Positions 35,537-43,968 of a DNA stretch of 64,000 bases are shown here, piece after piece. The notes beneath the pieces were generated by a model, which saw only the letters and a program-made list of their open reading frames with translations, had not been told where the DNA came from and made no database searches. The stretch is from Phenylobacterium sp. (GTDB lineage Bacteria; Pseudomonadota; Alphaproteobacteria; Caulobacterales; Caulobacteraceae): positions 186,001-250,000 of the forward strand of contig NZ_SCVD01000001.1 of assembly GCF_004297125.1 (NCBI RefSeq), in the 5' to 3' direction. Numbering within the stretch: position 1 is the first letter of the stretch; each line of letters opens with the position of its first letter. Position numbers and translations under genes: made by a program.

Positions 35537-36343
35537 TCAGGGACGGATCGCGTTGACGCTGGCCGCGGCGAAGGTTCCGCCCTGCGACTTGGACTGGGTC
35601 TTCGAGGTGCGCTTCAGCGAGGCGATCCGCACCTCAAGCGGGTGCTGGCCAAGGGGCGACCAGTAGCAGCCGAGCGGTAGGGCCGACCCGGCGAGCTGGG
35701 TCTTGAGCAGGGTGCGCGCGTACAGCGTCCGCGCGGTCGGCCGCGTGCGGATCACGGCGGCGTCGCAGGCCAGTTCCTGGTCCAGCCGCAGGAGGTAGGC
35801 GGCGAAGTGAACGACGGGATTGAACCAGCAGAGGCACTGGAAGAAGGCGGCGAAGGCGGCGGCGCGGGGGTCCTTGCGGGCCACATGTTCGCGCTCGTGG
35901 GCGCGGATCAGGTCGCGCTCCCCGGCCGTGTACTGGCCGTCGTCCGGCGGCATCACGATCACCGGTGAGATGAAGCCCACGACGGCCGGCCCGCCGCGTC
36001 CGGCCCGCACCTGGGCGAGGAAGCGGAGCTGCGCCACGGTGAACACGCTCGCCAGGGCCAGCGCGCCCAGGGCCCAGGCCGCGACGATCATCGGGTTGAA
36101 GGCGAAGATCGCGGGATCGTCGTGCCGTTCCGCGACGCCGATCACGAACATCAGGAAGCCCGCGGCCGGCGGCAGGGTCCACAGGTGATAGGCCGCCGCG
36201 GGGCCGAACGCCCGGCGGGCGACGATGCGGATCGGGGCGACGGCGAGTACGGCGATCGCGGCGACCAGGTTGGCTTTGAAGAACGCCGCCGCGAGCGTGG
36301 CGGCCGGATAGCCGCCGAGGACCACGTACAGCGGATCAGTCAT
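35537..36343 (-). CDS. M56 (BlaR1-like) membrane metalloprotease, copy 2
   Basis: The 268-residue protein has the same build as copy 1: two N-terminal helices, a third near residue 95, the zinc motif HEREH and NPVVHFAAYLLRLDQELACDAAVI. It stops after GQHPLEVRIASLKRTSKTQSKSQGG and lacks the last membrane helix and periplasmic tail of copy 1, so it has no visible sensor part. Its ATG overlaps the blaI stop by eight bases, so blaI and this protease are translated together. By analogy it would cleave the BlaI repressor on a signal. Confidence 0.85.
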   Translation of the reverse strand: MTDPLYVVLGGYPAATLAAAFFKANLVAAIAVLAVAPIRIVARRAFGPAAAYHLWTLPPAAGFLMFVIGVAERHDDPAIFAFNPMIVAAWALGALALASVFTVAQLRFLAQVRAGRGGPAVVGFISPVIVMPPDDGQYTAGERDLIRAHEREHVARKDPRAAAFAAFFQCLCWFNPVVHFAAYLLRLDQELACDAAVIRTRPTARTLYARTLLKTQLAGSALPLGCYWSPLGQHPLEVRIASLKRTSKTQSKSQGGTFAAASVNAIRP

Positions 36344-36710
36344 CGTCGCTCTCGATCTCCGCGATCAGCTTCTTGAGGCGCGCGATGTCCGTGGCCGACA
36401 GGTCGCGGTGACGGGCATAGTGGGCCACCAGCGGCGCGAGCTGGCCGCCGAACAGCCGGTCCAGCAGGCCCTGGCTCTCGCCGGTGACATAGTCCTCGCG
36501 GCTGACCAACGCCTTGTAGATCGCCCGGCCGCCGGCGCGCTCGGATTTCAGCGCCTTCTTCTTCAGGAGGCGGTTGATCAGCGTCTTGACGGTGGCTTCG
36601 CCCCATTCCTGCGCCGGGCCGACCGTCTGCACGATCTCCTCGGCGGTGAGCGCCCCCCGTGTCCAGAGGGCCTCCATGATGTGGCTTTCCGCGCCCGAGA
36701 TCTTCGACAT
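36336..36710 (-). CDS. blaI: BlaI/MecI/CopY-family transcriptional repressor
   Basis: The 124-residue protein is a winged-helix BlaI repressor: MSKISGAESHIMEALWTRG, then EEIVQTVGPAQEWGEATVKTLINRLLKKKALKSER (recognition helix and wing) and a helical dimerisation end. The family cleavage context around the start of the C-terminal domain is present as ALVSREDYV. The ATG at 36710 lies one base from the operator dyad at 36712-36723, so the gene should repress itself. It is co-transcribed with M56 copy 2. The symbol is by family only; no beta-lactamase gene is nearby. Confidence 0.88.
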   Translation of the reverse strand: MSKISGAESHIMEALWTRGALTAEEIVQTVGPAQEWGEATVKTLINRLLKKKALKSERAGGRAIYKALVSREDYVTGESQGLLDRLFGGQLAPLVAHYARHRDLSATDIARLKKLIAEIESDDD

Positions 36711-36711
36711 C

Positions 36712-36761
36712 TTACACCCGTAGCTTATGGCGGACGTTACGCATGTAAAATCGCCTGTCAA
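36712..36761 (-). promoter_or_regulatory. BlaI-type operator pair and promoter of blaI-M56
   Basis: The dyads TTACACCCGTAG (36712-36723) and TTACGCATGTAA (36737-36748) lie 25 bases apart, with a perfect TTGACA -35 box on the minus strand at 36761-36756, seven bases beyond the second dyad. Spacing and order are identical to the pair at 35410-35459. The first dyad ends directly at the blaI start codon, so the transcript has hardly any leader and weak ribosome-site signal. Confidence 0.72.
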
Positions 36762-36834
36762 GGGTCCTCGCCCAACGGAACTATGCGCGCCGTCCGCGAG
36801 CACCCATAGTCGCGTGAGTCCCGGGGGCGATTTG

Positions 36835-38148
36835 ATGGCGGACGCGATGGTCGGCGCAGAGGCGTCGTCCCGGCACAAGAAGGTCGGTGTGCTGGGCGCC
36901 GCCGCCCTGGTCGCCGGCTCGATGATCGGCTCGGGCGTCTATCTGCTGCCTGCGACCATGGGGGCCATCGGATCGATCTCGATCCTGGGCTGGCTGGTCG
37001 CCACCCTGGCGGCGGTGTCCATCGCCGGCGTGTTCGTCTGGCTATCGTCGGAAGTCGCCGGCTCGGAAGGAATCCCAGGCTACGTCCAGGCGGGCCTCGG
37101 ACCCTTCTTTGGCGCCCAGACGGCGGTGCTCTTCTGGACCTCCTGCTGGGCCGGCACGGTGGCCGTGGCCCTGGCCGCGGCGGGCGCGGCGGGGTTCCTC
37201 ATCCCCGCCCTGGCCGAACCCGCCGCACGCCTCGCCGTGACGATCGCGATCATCTGGACCGCCGTGGGACTGAGCTGGATCGGCCCCCGCGCCGTCGCCC
37301 GCACCGAAGGCTTCACCCTGGGGATCGGGTTGCTGCCGGTGATCCTGGCCGCGACCGTCGGGTGGTTCTTCTTCAGGTCGGATGTCTTCCTGGCCTCGTG
37401 GAACCCCACCAACCTGTCCCTGGGCCAAGCCGTCGGCGGGTCGGCGCTGAACGCGTTCTGGGCCTTCCTGGGCATGGAATGCGCCGCCGCCGCCGCGGGC
37501 GTGGTGCGCGATCCCACCCGCAACGTGCCCCGCGCCACCATGCTGGGCGTCCTGGGCGCGGCGGCGCTCTACATCGCCGCGACATCCGCGATCATGGGGA
37601 TCCTCCCCGCGGACGTTCTGGCGAAGTCCAACGCCCCCTTCGCCGATGCGGCCCGGGCGGCGCTGGGGGCGGCCGTTGGGGCCGCCATCGCGGTCTGCGC
37701 CTTCCTGCGGACCGGCGGTTGCGTGACCGGCTGGACGCTGGTCATCGCGGAGACCTCGCGGGGCGCGGCGGATCAGGGCGTCTTCCCGAAGGTGTTCCGC
37801 ACCCGCCCTGGTGAGCGGGCGTCGCCGATCAACTTGGTCACCGCCGGGGTGCTGATGACCGCGTTCGCGCTGGCCACCGCGAACCCCAGCCTCGCCAAGC
37901 AGTTCTCGACGATCATCAACGCGGTGTCGTTGCTGTCCCTCTACACCTACGTGCTGGCCGCCCTGTCGCTGGCGCGCATCGGGGGGCGGTTCGCCGGCGT
38001 TCGCCGCGTGGGGGCGCTGGTCACGGCGGCGGTCGCGATCGCCTTCGCCGCCTTGCTGATCTCCGGCGGCAAGCCGCTCGAACTCGCGCTTTCGCTCGTG
38101 CCCATGCCGGTGGCGGCGCTGCTTCACCTGTGGCTCCGGCGGCGCTAG
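36835..38148 (+). CDS. APC-superfamily amino-acid permease/antiporter
   Basis: The 437-residue protein has about 12 transmembrane helices. The first carries GSMIGSGVYLLPA, the substrate-backbone-binding motif, followed by ISILGWLVATL, which resembles arginine/agmatine antiporters (AdiC-like). FWAFLGMECAAAAAGVVRDPTRNVPRAT is the conserved helix 6/7 region. The ligand is probably an amino acid or polyamine. I chose the ATG at 36835, not the upstream in-frame start at 36727 that runs over the blaI operator. Confidence 0.88.
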   Translation: MADAMVGAEASSRHKKVGVLGAAALVAGSMIGSGVYLLPATMGAIGSISILGWLVATLAAVSIAGVFVWLSSEVAGSEGIPGYVQAGLGPFFGAQTAVLFWTSCWAGTVAVALAAAGAAGFLIPALAEPAARLAVTIAIIWTAVGLSWIGPRAVARTEGFTLGIGLLPVILAATVGWFFFRSDVFLASWNPTNLSLGQAVGGSALNAFWAFLGMECAAAAAGVVRDPTRNVPRATMLGVLGAAALYIAATSAIMGILPADVLAKSNAPFADAARAALGAAVGAAIAVCAFLRTGGCVTGWTLVIAETSRGAADQGVFPKVFRTRPGERASPINLVTAGVLMTAFALATANPSLAKQFSTIINAVSLLSLYTYVLAALSLARIGGRFAGVRRVGALVTAAVAIAFAALLISGGKPLELALSLVPMPVAALLHLWLRRR

Positions 38149-38216
38149 GACTTGGCGCACAGCAATGGAGGCCGCATGCCGCCCGTCGAAACCTGTCCGA
38201 AGCTCGCGGAGGTCGG

Positions 38217-38651
38217 ATGACCGTCGACCTGGCGGAGCGCCGTATCGCCGTCGTGCGCGAGCACATGGCCCTGGAGGTCACCCACGACTGGGACGGCGTC
38301 ATCGCCACGTTCCAGCACCCCCGCTACGAAATGCACGGCGGCGGGCAGGTGTTCGACGGCGAGGTCGCGGTGCGCGGCTATTTCGCCGCCTCACGGACGC
38401 CGTTCCCCGACCAGGGCAACGAGATCATCGCCATCGCCCACGCCGGCGACACCGTCCTGGTGGAGTTCTGGCTGACGGGCACGCACCTAGGGCCGCTGAA
38501 GCTGCCCGGCCGCACGGTCGAGCCGACCGGCAAGGCGTTCCGCGTGCGCATGGCCGCGAGCTTCGAGTTCGCGCCGGGCTCGGACAAGATCGTCTGCGAG
38601 CGGCCGTACTTCGACCAGGGCGCGGTGGTGCGGGCGCTGGGTCTGGCCTGA
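38217..38651 (+). CDS. SnoaL-like (NTF2-fold) protein
   Basis: The 144-residue protein has the cone-shaped NTF2/SnoaL pattern: RIAVVREHMALEVTHDWDGVIATFQHPRYEMHGGGQVFDG, then VRGYF, GDTVLVEFWLTGTH and GKAFRVRMAASFEF. Such proteins act as polyketide cyclases, ester cyclases or binding proteins; no role can be named. GGAGG lies four bases before the ATG at 38217. The frame starting at 38130 is an unlikely extension. Confidence 0.78.
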   Translation: MTVDLAERRIAVVREHMALEVTHDWDGVIATFQHPRYEMHGGGQVFDGEVAVRGYFAASRTPFPDQGNEIIAIAHAGDTVLVEFWLTGTHLGPLKLPGRTVEPTGKAFRVRMAASFEFAPGSDKIVCERPYFDQGAVVRALGLA

Positions 38652-38715
38652 AAGCTTCAGTGATCCAGGCCGCGCCTCGCGTGTTATGCTCCCGGCACAA
38701 CCACGGAGCCTGCCG

Positions 38716-38934
38716 ATGAAGCTCTCCGACGAGCACCGCGACCGCCTCGCCCTGCACAGCGCCTTCGCGGTGCATCAGATCGCCCGCTGGATCGCGACCC
38801 GCGACGACGTTCCCAAGGACATTCGCGACCGCCTGCGAGGCCACATCAGCGCGCTGGAAGGCGTGATGGTGACCAGCGGCCACGACTGGATCCGCGACGA
38901 GATGGAAGCCACCGAGGCGGCGCTCGAGGCCTGA
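38716..38934 (+). CDS. Small helical hypothetical protein
   Basis: The 72-residue product (MKLSDEHRDRLALHSAFAVHQIARWIATRDDVPKD at the start) is fully helical and mildly acidic. No family is recognised. GGAG lies a few bases before the ATG at 38716, and codon use matches neighbouring genes. Confidence 0.6.
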   Translation: MKLSDEHRDRLALHSAFAVHQIARWIATRDDVPKDIRDRLRGHISALEGVMVTSGHDWIRDEMEATEAALEA

Positions 38935-39009
38935 CGCGGCTATCGGTTCAGGCGCGACGCGGCCGGTCCCGTGGCGGAGCTTCCGACGAGATCGTCGGGA
39001 GCCTTCCGC

Positions 39010-39495
39010 ATGCGCCGCCTCGTCCTGCTCGCCATCGCCATCGCCGCCGTCGGCCTCGCCGCCGCGGGCGAGGCGCCCATCGCCTTCCCCGAGGGTTTCC
39101 GGACCTGGGCCCATGTGTCGAGCGGGCTGTTCGGCCCGGCCAATCCGGCCGCGCCGAAGTACGAGGGACTGCACGCGATCTACGCCAACCCGGCGGCCCT
39201 CGAGGGCTACCGGACCGGAAAGTGGCCCGACGGTGCGGTGATCGTCTTCGATCAGTGGACGGCCGACAAGCCGGGCGCCGACGCCCTGGGCCAGGGCCAG
39301 CGGAAGTTCATCGACGTCATGGTCCGGGACAGCCGCCGGTACGCCGCCACCGGCGGCTGGGGCTATACCGAGTTCGCCTGGCCGGGCCGGGATCGGGTGA
39401 CGGCGATCGAGGACAACGCGGCCAAGGCCTGCGGCGGCTGCCACGCCGCGAAGGCCCCCGGCGGCGACCACGTGTTCAGCACCTTCAAGGACTGA
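39010..39495 (+). CDS. Cytochrome P460-like c-type haem protein
   Basis: The 161-residue product has a signal peptide (MRRLVLLAIAIAAVGLAAAG), the P460 segment EGFRTWAHVSSGLF, a central WPDGAVIVFDQWTADK region and a haem c attachment site CGGCH near the C-terminus. P460 cytochromes oxidise hydroxylamine or related nitrogen species in the periplasm; close relatives without the lysine cross-link act as ordinary c-type cytochromes. The ATG at 39010 fits the signal peptide better than 38971. Confidence 0.85.
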   Translation: MRRLVLLAIAIAAVGLAAAGEAPIAFPEGFRTWAHVSSGLFGPANPAAPKYEGLHAIYANPAALEGYRTGKWPDGAVIVFDQWTADKPGADALGQGQRKFIDVMVRDSRRYAATGGWGYTEFAWPGRDRVTAIEDNAAKACGGCHAAKAPGGDHVFSTFKD

Positions 39496-39499
39496 GGGT

Positions 39500-40369
39500 C
39501 TACTCCGCCGCCGCCCGCGCCTCGGCCGGCATCCGCGAGCGGTGGTAGGGCCGCTCGCCCAGGATCGTCGCCCGGTTCATCACGCGGCGCGCGGGCAGGT
39601 AGTCGTTGACCGCATAGTGCTGGGTGACCCGGTTGTCCCAGAAGGCGACCGCGTTGTCGCTCCAGCGCCAGCGGACCTGGAACTCCGGCTTGGTCACATG
39701 CTCGAACAGCATGGCCAGGATCGCGTCGCTCTCCTTGCGCCGCAGGCCCTTGATCCGCTCGGTGAAGCCGAAGTTGACGAACAGGCCGTCCTCGCCGGTC
39801 TCGGGATGGGTGCGGACCACGGGATGCAGCACCGGCGGATGCTCGGCCAAGGCCCTGGCGTGCTTCTCTGCGCCGGCGGCGTTGGCGACGATCCCGCGCT
39901 GGGGAAAGCCGCGGGCGAAGTCGTGGACCGCATCCAGCTCGCTCAGGAACTGGCGGAAGGTGGGCGACAGCGCCTCATAGGCCGCCCTCATGTTGGCCCA
40001 GATGGTGTCGCCTCCGTTCGGCGGCAGGCTCCTGGCGTAGAGGATCGAGCCCATCGGCGGGGTCTCGATGAAGGTGACGTCGGTGTGCCAGGCGTCATTG
40101 TCGGTCGGGTTGCCGGCGTGGTTGTCCAGGATGAACAGCTCGGGCGCCTCGGGCACGCCGGGATAGAGCGGATGGGTGTGCAGCGCGCCGAACCGGGCGG
40201 CGAAGTCCCGGTGCTGGACCGGGGTCATGCGCTGGTCCTCGAAGAAGATCACCTGATGCTTGAGCAGCGCCTGGCGCAGCGTCTCGGCCAGGTCGGCGGA
40301 CACGCCCTGGCCCAGGTCCACGCCCTCGACGACGGCGCCGATCGTTGGGGTGAGCGGTCTGATCTGCAT
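39500..40369 (-). CDS. TauD/TfdA family dioxygenase
   Basis: The 289-residue protein is an Fe(II)/2-oxoglutarate dioxygenase. It shows HQVIFFEDQRMTPVQHRDFAARFG, the HxD metal motif AWHTDVTFIETPP, the distal His in TQHYAVNDYLP and the Arg-containing ARRVMNRATI. Its closeness to taurine dioxygenase is suggested by PLYPGVPEAPEL and GGDTIWANMRAAYE. It is divergent from the acyl-CoA dehydrogenase gene and convergent with the P460 gene, four bases apart. Confidence 0.9.
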   Translation of the reverse strand: MQIRPLTPTIGAVVEGVDLGQGVSADLAETLRQALLKHQVIFFEDQRMTPVQHRDFAARFGALHTHPLYPGVPEAPELFILDNHAGNPTDNDAWHTDVTFIETPPMGSILYARSLPPNGGDTIWANMRAAYEALSPTFRQFLSELDAVHDFARGFPQRGIVANAAGAEKHARALAEHPPVLHPVVRTHPETGEDGLFVNFGFTERIKGLRRKESDAILAMLFEHVTKPEFQVRWRWSDNAVAFWDNRVTQHYAVNDYLPARRVMNRATILGERPYHRSRMPAEARAAAE

Positions 40370-40498
40370 GGCGGCCTCCTTCGCGGCCGAAGAGGGAACG
40401 CCAACTCCGACGCCACGTCAAAGGCCGGCGCTTTCCGCTTGCCTGCCCGCTGCCCCCGCCGCACGGTGAATTCAAACAACTGTTGGGAGCGCGCCGCC

Positions 40499-41734
40499 AT
40501 GTCCATCGACTTCGAGATCCCCGCCGAGGCCAAGGCCGTCCGCGAGCGCGTGCGTCAGTGGGTGCAGGACGAGTGCATCCCCGCGGAAGCCCGGTTGACC
40601 GACAAGGAAAGCTACAAGACGGTGCTGGCCGAGCTGCGCGCCAAGGCCCGCGCCCAGGGCCTGTGGCTGCCCTTCGCGCCGAAGGAATACGGCGGTATGG
40701 GGCTGGGCCCGCTGGCCAACGCCCTGGTCCAGATGGAGTTGGGCATGAGCCACCTGGGCGCGCTCAGCATGAACAGCCAGGGGCCGGACGACGCCACCAT
40801 CCTGACGCTGATCGCCCACGGGACGGAGTTTCAGAAGGAGAAGTTCCTCAAGCCGCTGCTGAACGGCGAGAAGCGCGTCTGCTACTCGATGACGGAGAAA
40901 GCCGCAGGCGCCGACGCCACCGGCATGCGCACCACCGCGGTCAAGGACGGCAACGAGAACTACGTCCTGAACGGCGAGAAGTGGTTCTCGTCCGCCGCCA
41001 GCGCCGCCGACCTGGCCCTGGTCATGGCCCGCACCGATCCCGACGCCCCGCGCCACCAGCAGTTCTCGACCTTCATCGTCGAGCTGCCGAGCCCCGGCTA
41101 CAGGATCAAGCGCGACATCCCGACCATGGCCGCCGAGAGCGAGCTGTCGCACATCATGGGCGGCGGCCACTCCGAGATCGAGATCAAGGACCTGGTGGTC
41201 CCGGCCGAGAACCTGGTGGGCGGGGAGGGCCGTGGCTTCGACATGGGCCAGCACCGCCTGGCCTACGGCCGCCTGCGCCACGGCATGCACAACATCGCCA
41301 TGGCCCAGCGGGCTCTCGACCTGGCCGCGGCCCACATCACCACCCGGGAGACATTCGGCAAGAAGCTGGACGAGCGCCAGGCGGTCCAGTTCATGATGGC
41401 CGAGTGCGCGAGCCAGCTCTACATCGCCCGCCTCATGTTGCTGCACATCGCCTACAAGGCCGAGAAGGGCATGGACATGCGGCAGGAGAACTCCATCGCC
41501 AAGGTCTACCTCGCCCACATGGTCCACCACGTGGTGGACACGGCGATCCAGCTGCACGGCGCCCTGGGCTACAGCCGCGATACGCCGCTGGCGGCCTGGT
41601 ACACGCACATCCGCTCGCAGCGGCTGGTGGACGGGCCGGACGAGGTGCACCGCTGGACGGTGGGCCGCAACGTGATCAAGGCGTTCAAGGCCAGCGGCAC
41701 AACCGCCGGCGCCTGCGGCGGCGACCTGCTCTAG
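40499..41734 (+). CDS. Acyl-CoA dehydrogenase
   Basis: The 411-residue protein has the flavoenzyme pattern of acyl-CoA dehydrogenases: PKEYGGMGLGPLANALV, YSMTEKAAGADATGMRT (FAD site), LNGEKWFSS, the C-terminal LHGALGYSRDTPLAAWYTHIRSQRLVDGPDEVHRWTVGRN with ARG/R-type contacts. The usual base Glu may be the one in DGPDEVHR. It oxidises an acyl-CoA to an enoyl-CoA. GGGAG precedes the ATG at 40499; a 9-base dyad CAACTGTTG (40475-40483) lies before it. Confidence 0.93.
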   Translation: MSIDFEIPAEAKAVRERVRQWVQDECIPAEARLTDKESYKTVLAELRAKARAQGLWLPFAPKEYGGMGLGPLANALVQMELGMSHLGALSMNSQGPDDATILTLIAHGTEFQKEKFLKPLLNGEKRVCYSMTEKAAGADATGMRTTAVKDGNENYVLNGEKWFSSAASAADLALVMARTDPDAPRHQQFSTFIVELPSPGYRIKRDIPTMAAESELSHIMGGGHSEIEIKDLVVPAENLVGGEGRGFDMGQHRLAYGRLRHGMHNIAMAQRALDLAAAHITTRETFGKKLDERQAVQFMMAECASQLYIARLMLLHIAYKAEKGMDMRQENSIAKVYLAHMVHHVVDTAIQLHGALGYSRDTPLAAWYTHIRSQRLVDGPDEVHRWTVGRNVIKAFKASGTTAGACGGDLL

Positions 41735-43968
41735 GCTCGACGAGCCTCGGCCTGCCGGTCCGCCGGCGTCAAGGCGGCGACCATGGCGGCGAGGAGCTCG
41801 GTGACGCTCAAGGGCTTGGGGATCACGTCGTCCATGCCCGCGGCGCGATAGCTGGCCAGCTGGTGGGGCATGGTGTTGGCGGTCACCGCCAGGATCGGCG
41901 TGCGCGGCCGGCCCAGCACCGCTTCCCGGGCGCGGATGGTCATGGTGGCGGTCGGGCCGTCCATCATCGGCATCTGCACGTCCATGAGGATCAGGTCCCA
42001 ATGGGACGACTCCCAGGCGCGAACCGCCTCGGCGCCGTTCTCCACGAGGGTGGGATCCACGTCGAACTGGGCCAGCAGCGCTTTCAGCACCATGCGGTTG
42101 ACCGGGTTGTCCTCCGCCGCCAGCACGCGTATCGCCCCTTCCGCGAGACGGCTGGGCAGGTGCGGCGCCTCATGCGACGGCGGGGCGCGCTCCACCTGGC
42201 GCAGCGGCAGTTCGACGGCGAAGGTGCTGCCCTGGCCGGGGGCGCTGCCCACGGTGATCGCCCCGCCCATGGCGTGGCACAGCTCCTGGCAGATGGCGAG
42301 ACCAAGGCCCGTTCCACCGTGCTCGCGGGTCGCCGAGGCGTCGGCCTGGACGAACTTCTCGAACAGCCGGGCGACGCGATCCGGGGCGATGCCGATGCCG
42401 GTGTCGGCCACTTCGAACCGCACCCCGGCGGCGCTGCGGGCGATGCGGACGGAAACCTCACCCTTGCGGGTGAATTTGATGGCATTGGAAAGGAGGTTGG
42501 ACAGCACCTGCCGAACTCGGGCGGAGTCTCCCCGCCAGAGCCCGCCGACGGCCGGATCGACATCGAGGGTGAAGGCCAGGGACTTTGCGTGGGCGTGGAC
42601 CGCGAAGGCCGCATGTGCGCCCTCGACGACCTCGCGGAGGTCGAAGTCCTGCATCTCCAGCGAGAGGCGGCCCGCTTCGATCCGCGAGATGTCCAGCAGA
42701 TCGTCCAGCAGTTCCATCAGGGCGCCGCCGCTTTCGCGGATCACCCGCAGGCGGTCGCGTTGCAGGGGCGCTAGCGGGTCCATGGCCATGGCCTGGGCCA
42801 TGCCGAGCACGCCGTTCAGCGGGGTGCGGATCTCGTGGCTCATGACGGCCAGGAAGTCGCTCTTGGCCCGGTTGGCTTCCTCGGCGGACTTGCGCGCCTC
42901 GTGCTGGACGCGCGCCACGCGGTGGGTCTCGGTCACGTCGAGGTAGCTGGCCAGGCACAGGCTCCAGGGGCCGCCCACGTCGGAGGTCAGGCGGAACTGG
43001 GCGCGGACCACCCTGGCCGGGCCGTCGTCGACGCCCAGCTCGGCGTCGAAAGGCGGGACGTTGCCATCGGCGTCGATCGCGTTCAGGCCTTCGCAGAGCG
43101 CGTGCAGGAAGTCGGGACCAAACCCGCCCAGGCCGCCGTAGCGGCTGAAAAGGTTGCGCGCGGCGGCGTTGGCCTCGATCAGCACACAGTCCTGGTAGAG
43201 CGCCTCGGCGGTCGCGTATTCCGCCCGGGCCAGGTCCCCCGGCCGACCTCGCGAGCGGAACGGCGGATGAAGCCGTTCGTACAGGGCGGTGGCGTCGAAG
43301 CAGATCAGGGCGACCGGGCTGTTGTCGAACACCATCCCCCAGCGCTCGATGCTGGCCTTGGCCTCCCGGCCCATCTGCCGCAGGGCGTCGCGCTCGGCTC
43401 CCATCGAGGTCGAGAGGCGAACGATGAACGCCGTGAAGGCGATTCCGCCGAGGGCGAGCAGCAGGGTGTCGGTCAAGCCGAAGTCCGGGCCGACGAGCGC
43501 CGCGTAGAGGGGGGCCAGGACGAGGAGGGCCGCTGGCGGCGTGACCATGCTGGCCATGGCCAGGCGTGACCCTGACGCGCGGATGGCGTTGTTGAGCGCC
43601 ACGGCGCAGAGCAGCACCGCCGCCCCCGCCAAGCCAAGGGGATTGGGGTCCGCGATCACCACCGCGGCGATCGCGGCATAGGTCGCGGCGCTGAACGCCA
43701 GCCCGAAGGCGGCGCAGGCGCGGGGGCCCGGGGCGTCCGGCGCCGCCAGCACGCGGCGGCCCAGCGCGCCCTCCAGCATGCCGGCCGCCAGGGTCACCGC
43801 CAGCCACACGGCCACCAGCGGGCTGTGCGTGCTCAACCAGACCAGGACTGCGATCAGCCCGGCTTCGGCGGTTCGGCTGCGACGCGCTTTTGCGCGACCC
43901 CGGATGACCCGGGCGAACCGATTGTTTTCGTCGTCCTGCGCTTCGCGCATGGGCGGGGGTCCGATCAT
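41731..43968 (-). CDS. Membrane hybrid sensor histidine kinase/response regulator
   Basis: The 745-residue protein has several N-terminal transmembrane helices (about 25-190), a PAS-like region, HisKA with MSHEIRTPLNGVLGMAQAM, an HATPase (NLLSNAIKFTRKG, ADTGIGIAPDRV, GTGLGLAICQEL) and a receiver with LMDVQMPMMDGPTATM. It may phosphorylate its own receiver and pass phosphate on, but no partner is adjacent. Its ATG at 43968 overlaps the porin stop by four bases (ATGA), so the porin and kinase are co-translated; the ATG at 43950 is an alternative start. Confidence 0.9.
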   Translation of the reverse strand: MIGPPPMREAQDDENNRFARVIRGRAKARRSRTAEAGLIAVLVWLSTHSPLVAVWLAVTLAAGMLEGALGRRVLAAPDAPGPRACAAFGLAFSAATYAAIAAVVIADPNPLGLAGAAVLLCAVALNNAIRASGSRLAMASMVTPPAALLVLAPLYAALVGPDFGLTDTLLLALGGIAFTAFIVRLSTSMGAERDALRQMGREAKASIERWGMVFDNSPVALICFDATALYERLHPPFRSRGRPGDLARAEYATAEALYQDCVLIEANAAARNLFSRYGGLGGFGPDFLHALCEGLNAIDADGNVPPFDAELGVDDGPARVVRAQFRLTSDVGGPWSLCLASYLDVTETHRVARVQHEARKSAEEANRAKSDFLAVMSHEIRTPLNGVLGMAQAMAMDPLAPLQRDRLRVIRESGGALMELLDDLLDISRIEAGRLSLEMQDFDLREVVEGAHAAFAVHAHAKSLAFTLDVDPAVGGLWRGDSARVRQVLSNLLSNAIKFTRKGEVSVRIARSAAGVRFEVADTGIGIAPDRVARLFEKFVQADASATREHGGTGLGLAICQELCHAMGGAITVGSAPGQGSTFAVELPLRQVERAPPSHEAPHLPSRLAEGAIRVLAAEDNPVNRMVLKALLAQFDVDPTLVENGAEAVRAWESSHWDLILMDVQMPMMDGPTATMTIRAREAVLGRPRTPILAVTANTMPHQLASYRAAGMDDVIPKPLSVTELLAAMVAALTPADRQAEARRA

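Noticed and set aside
36336..36710. Beta-lactam resistance operon because of BlaI and BlaR1-like proteins
   Set aside because: No beta-lactamase or penicillin-binding domain is present; the neighbours are a TonB receptor and a lipoprotein.
40475..40483. CAACTGTTG dyad as an operator of the acyl-CoA dehydrogenase
   Set aside because: Only nine bases and a single copy; too short to call a feature alone.
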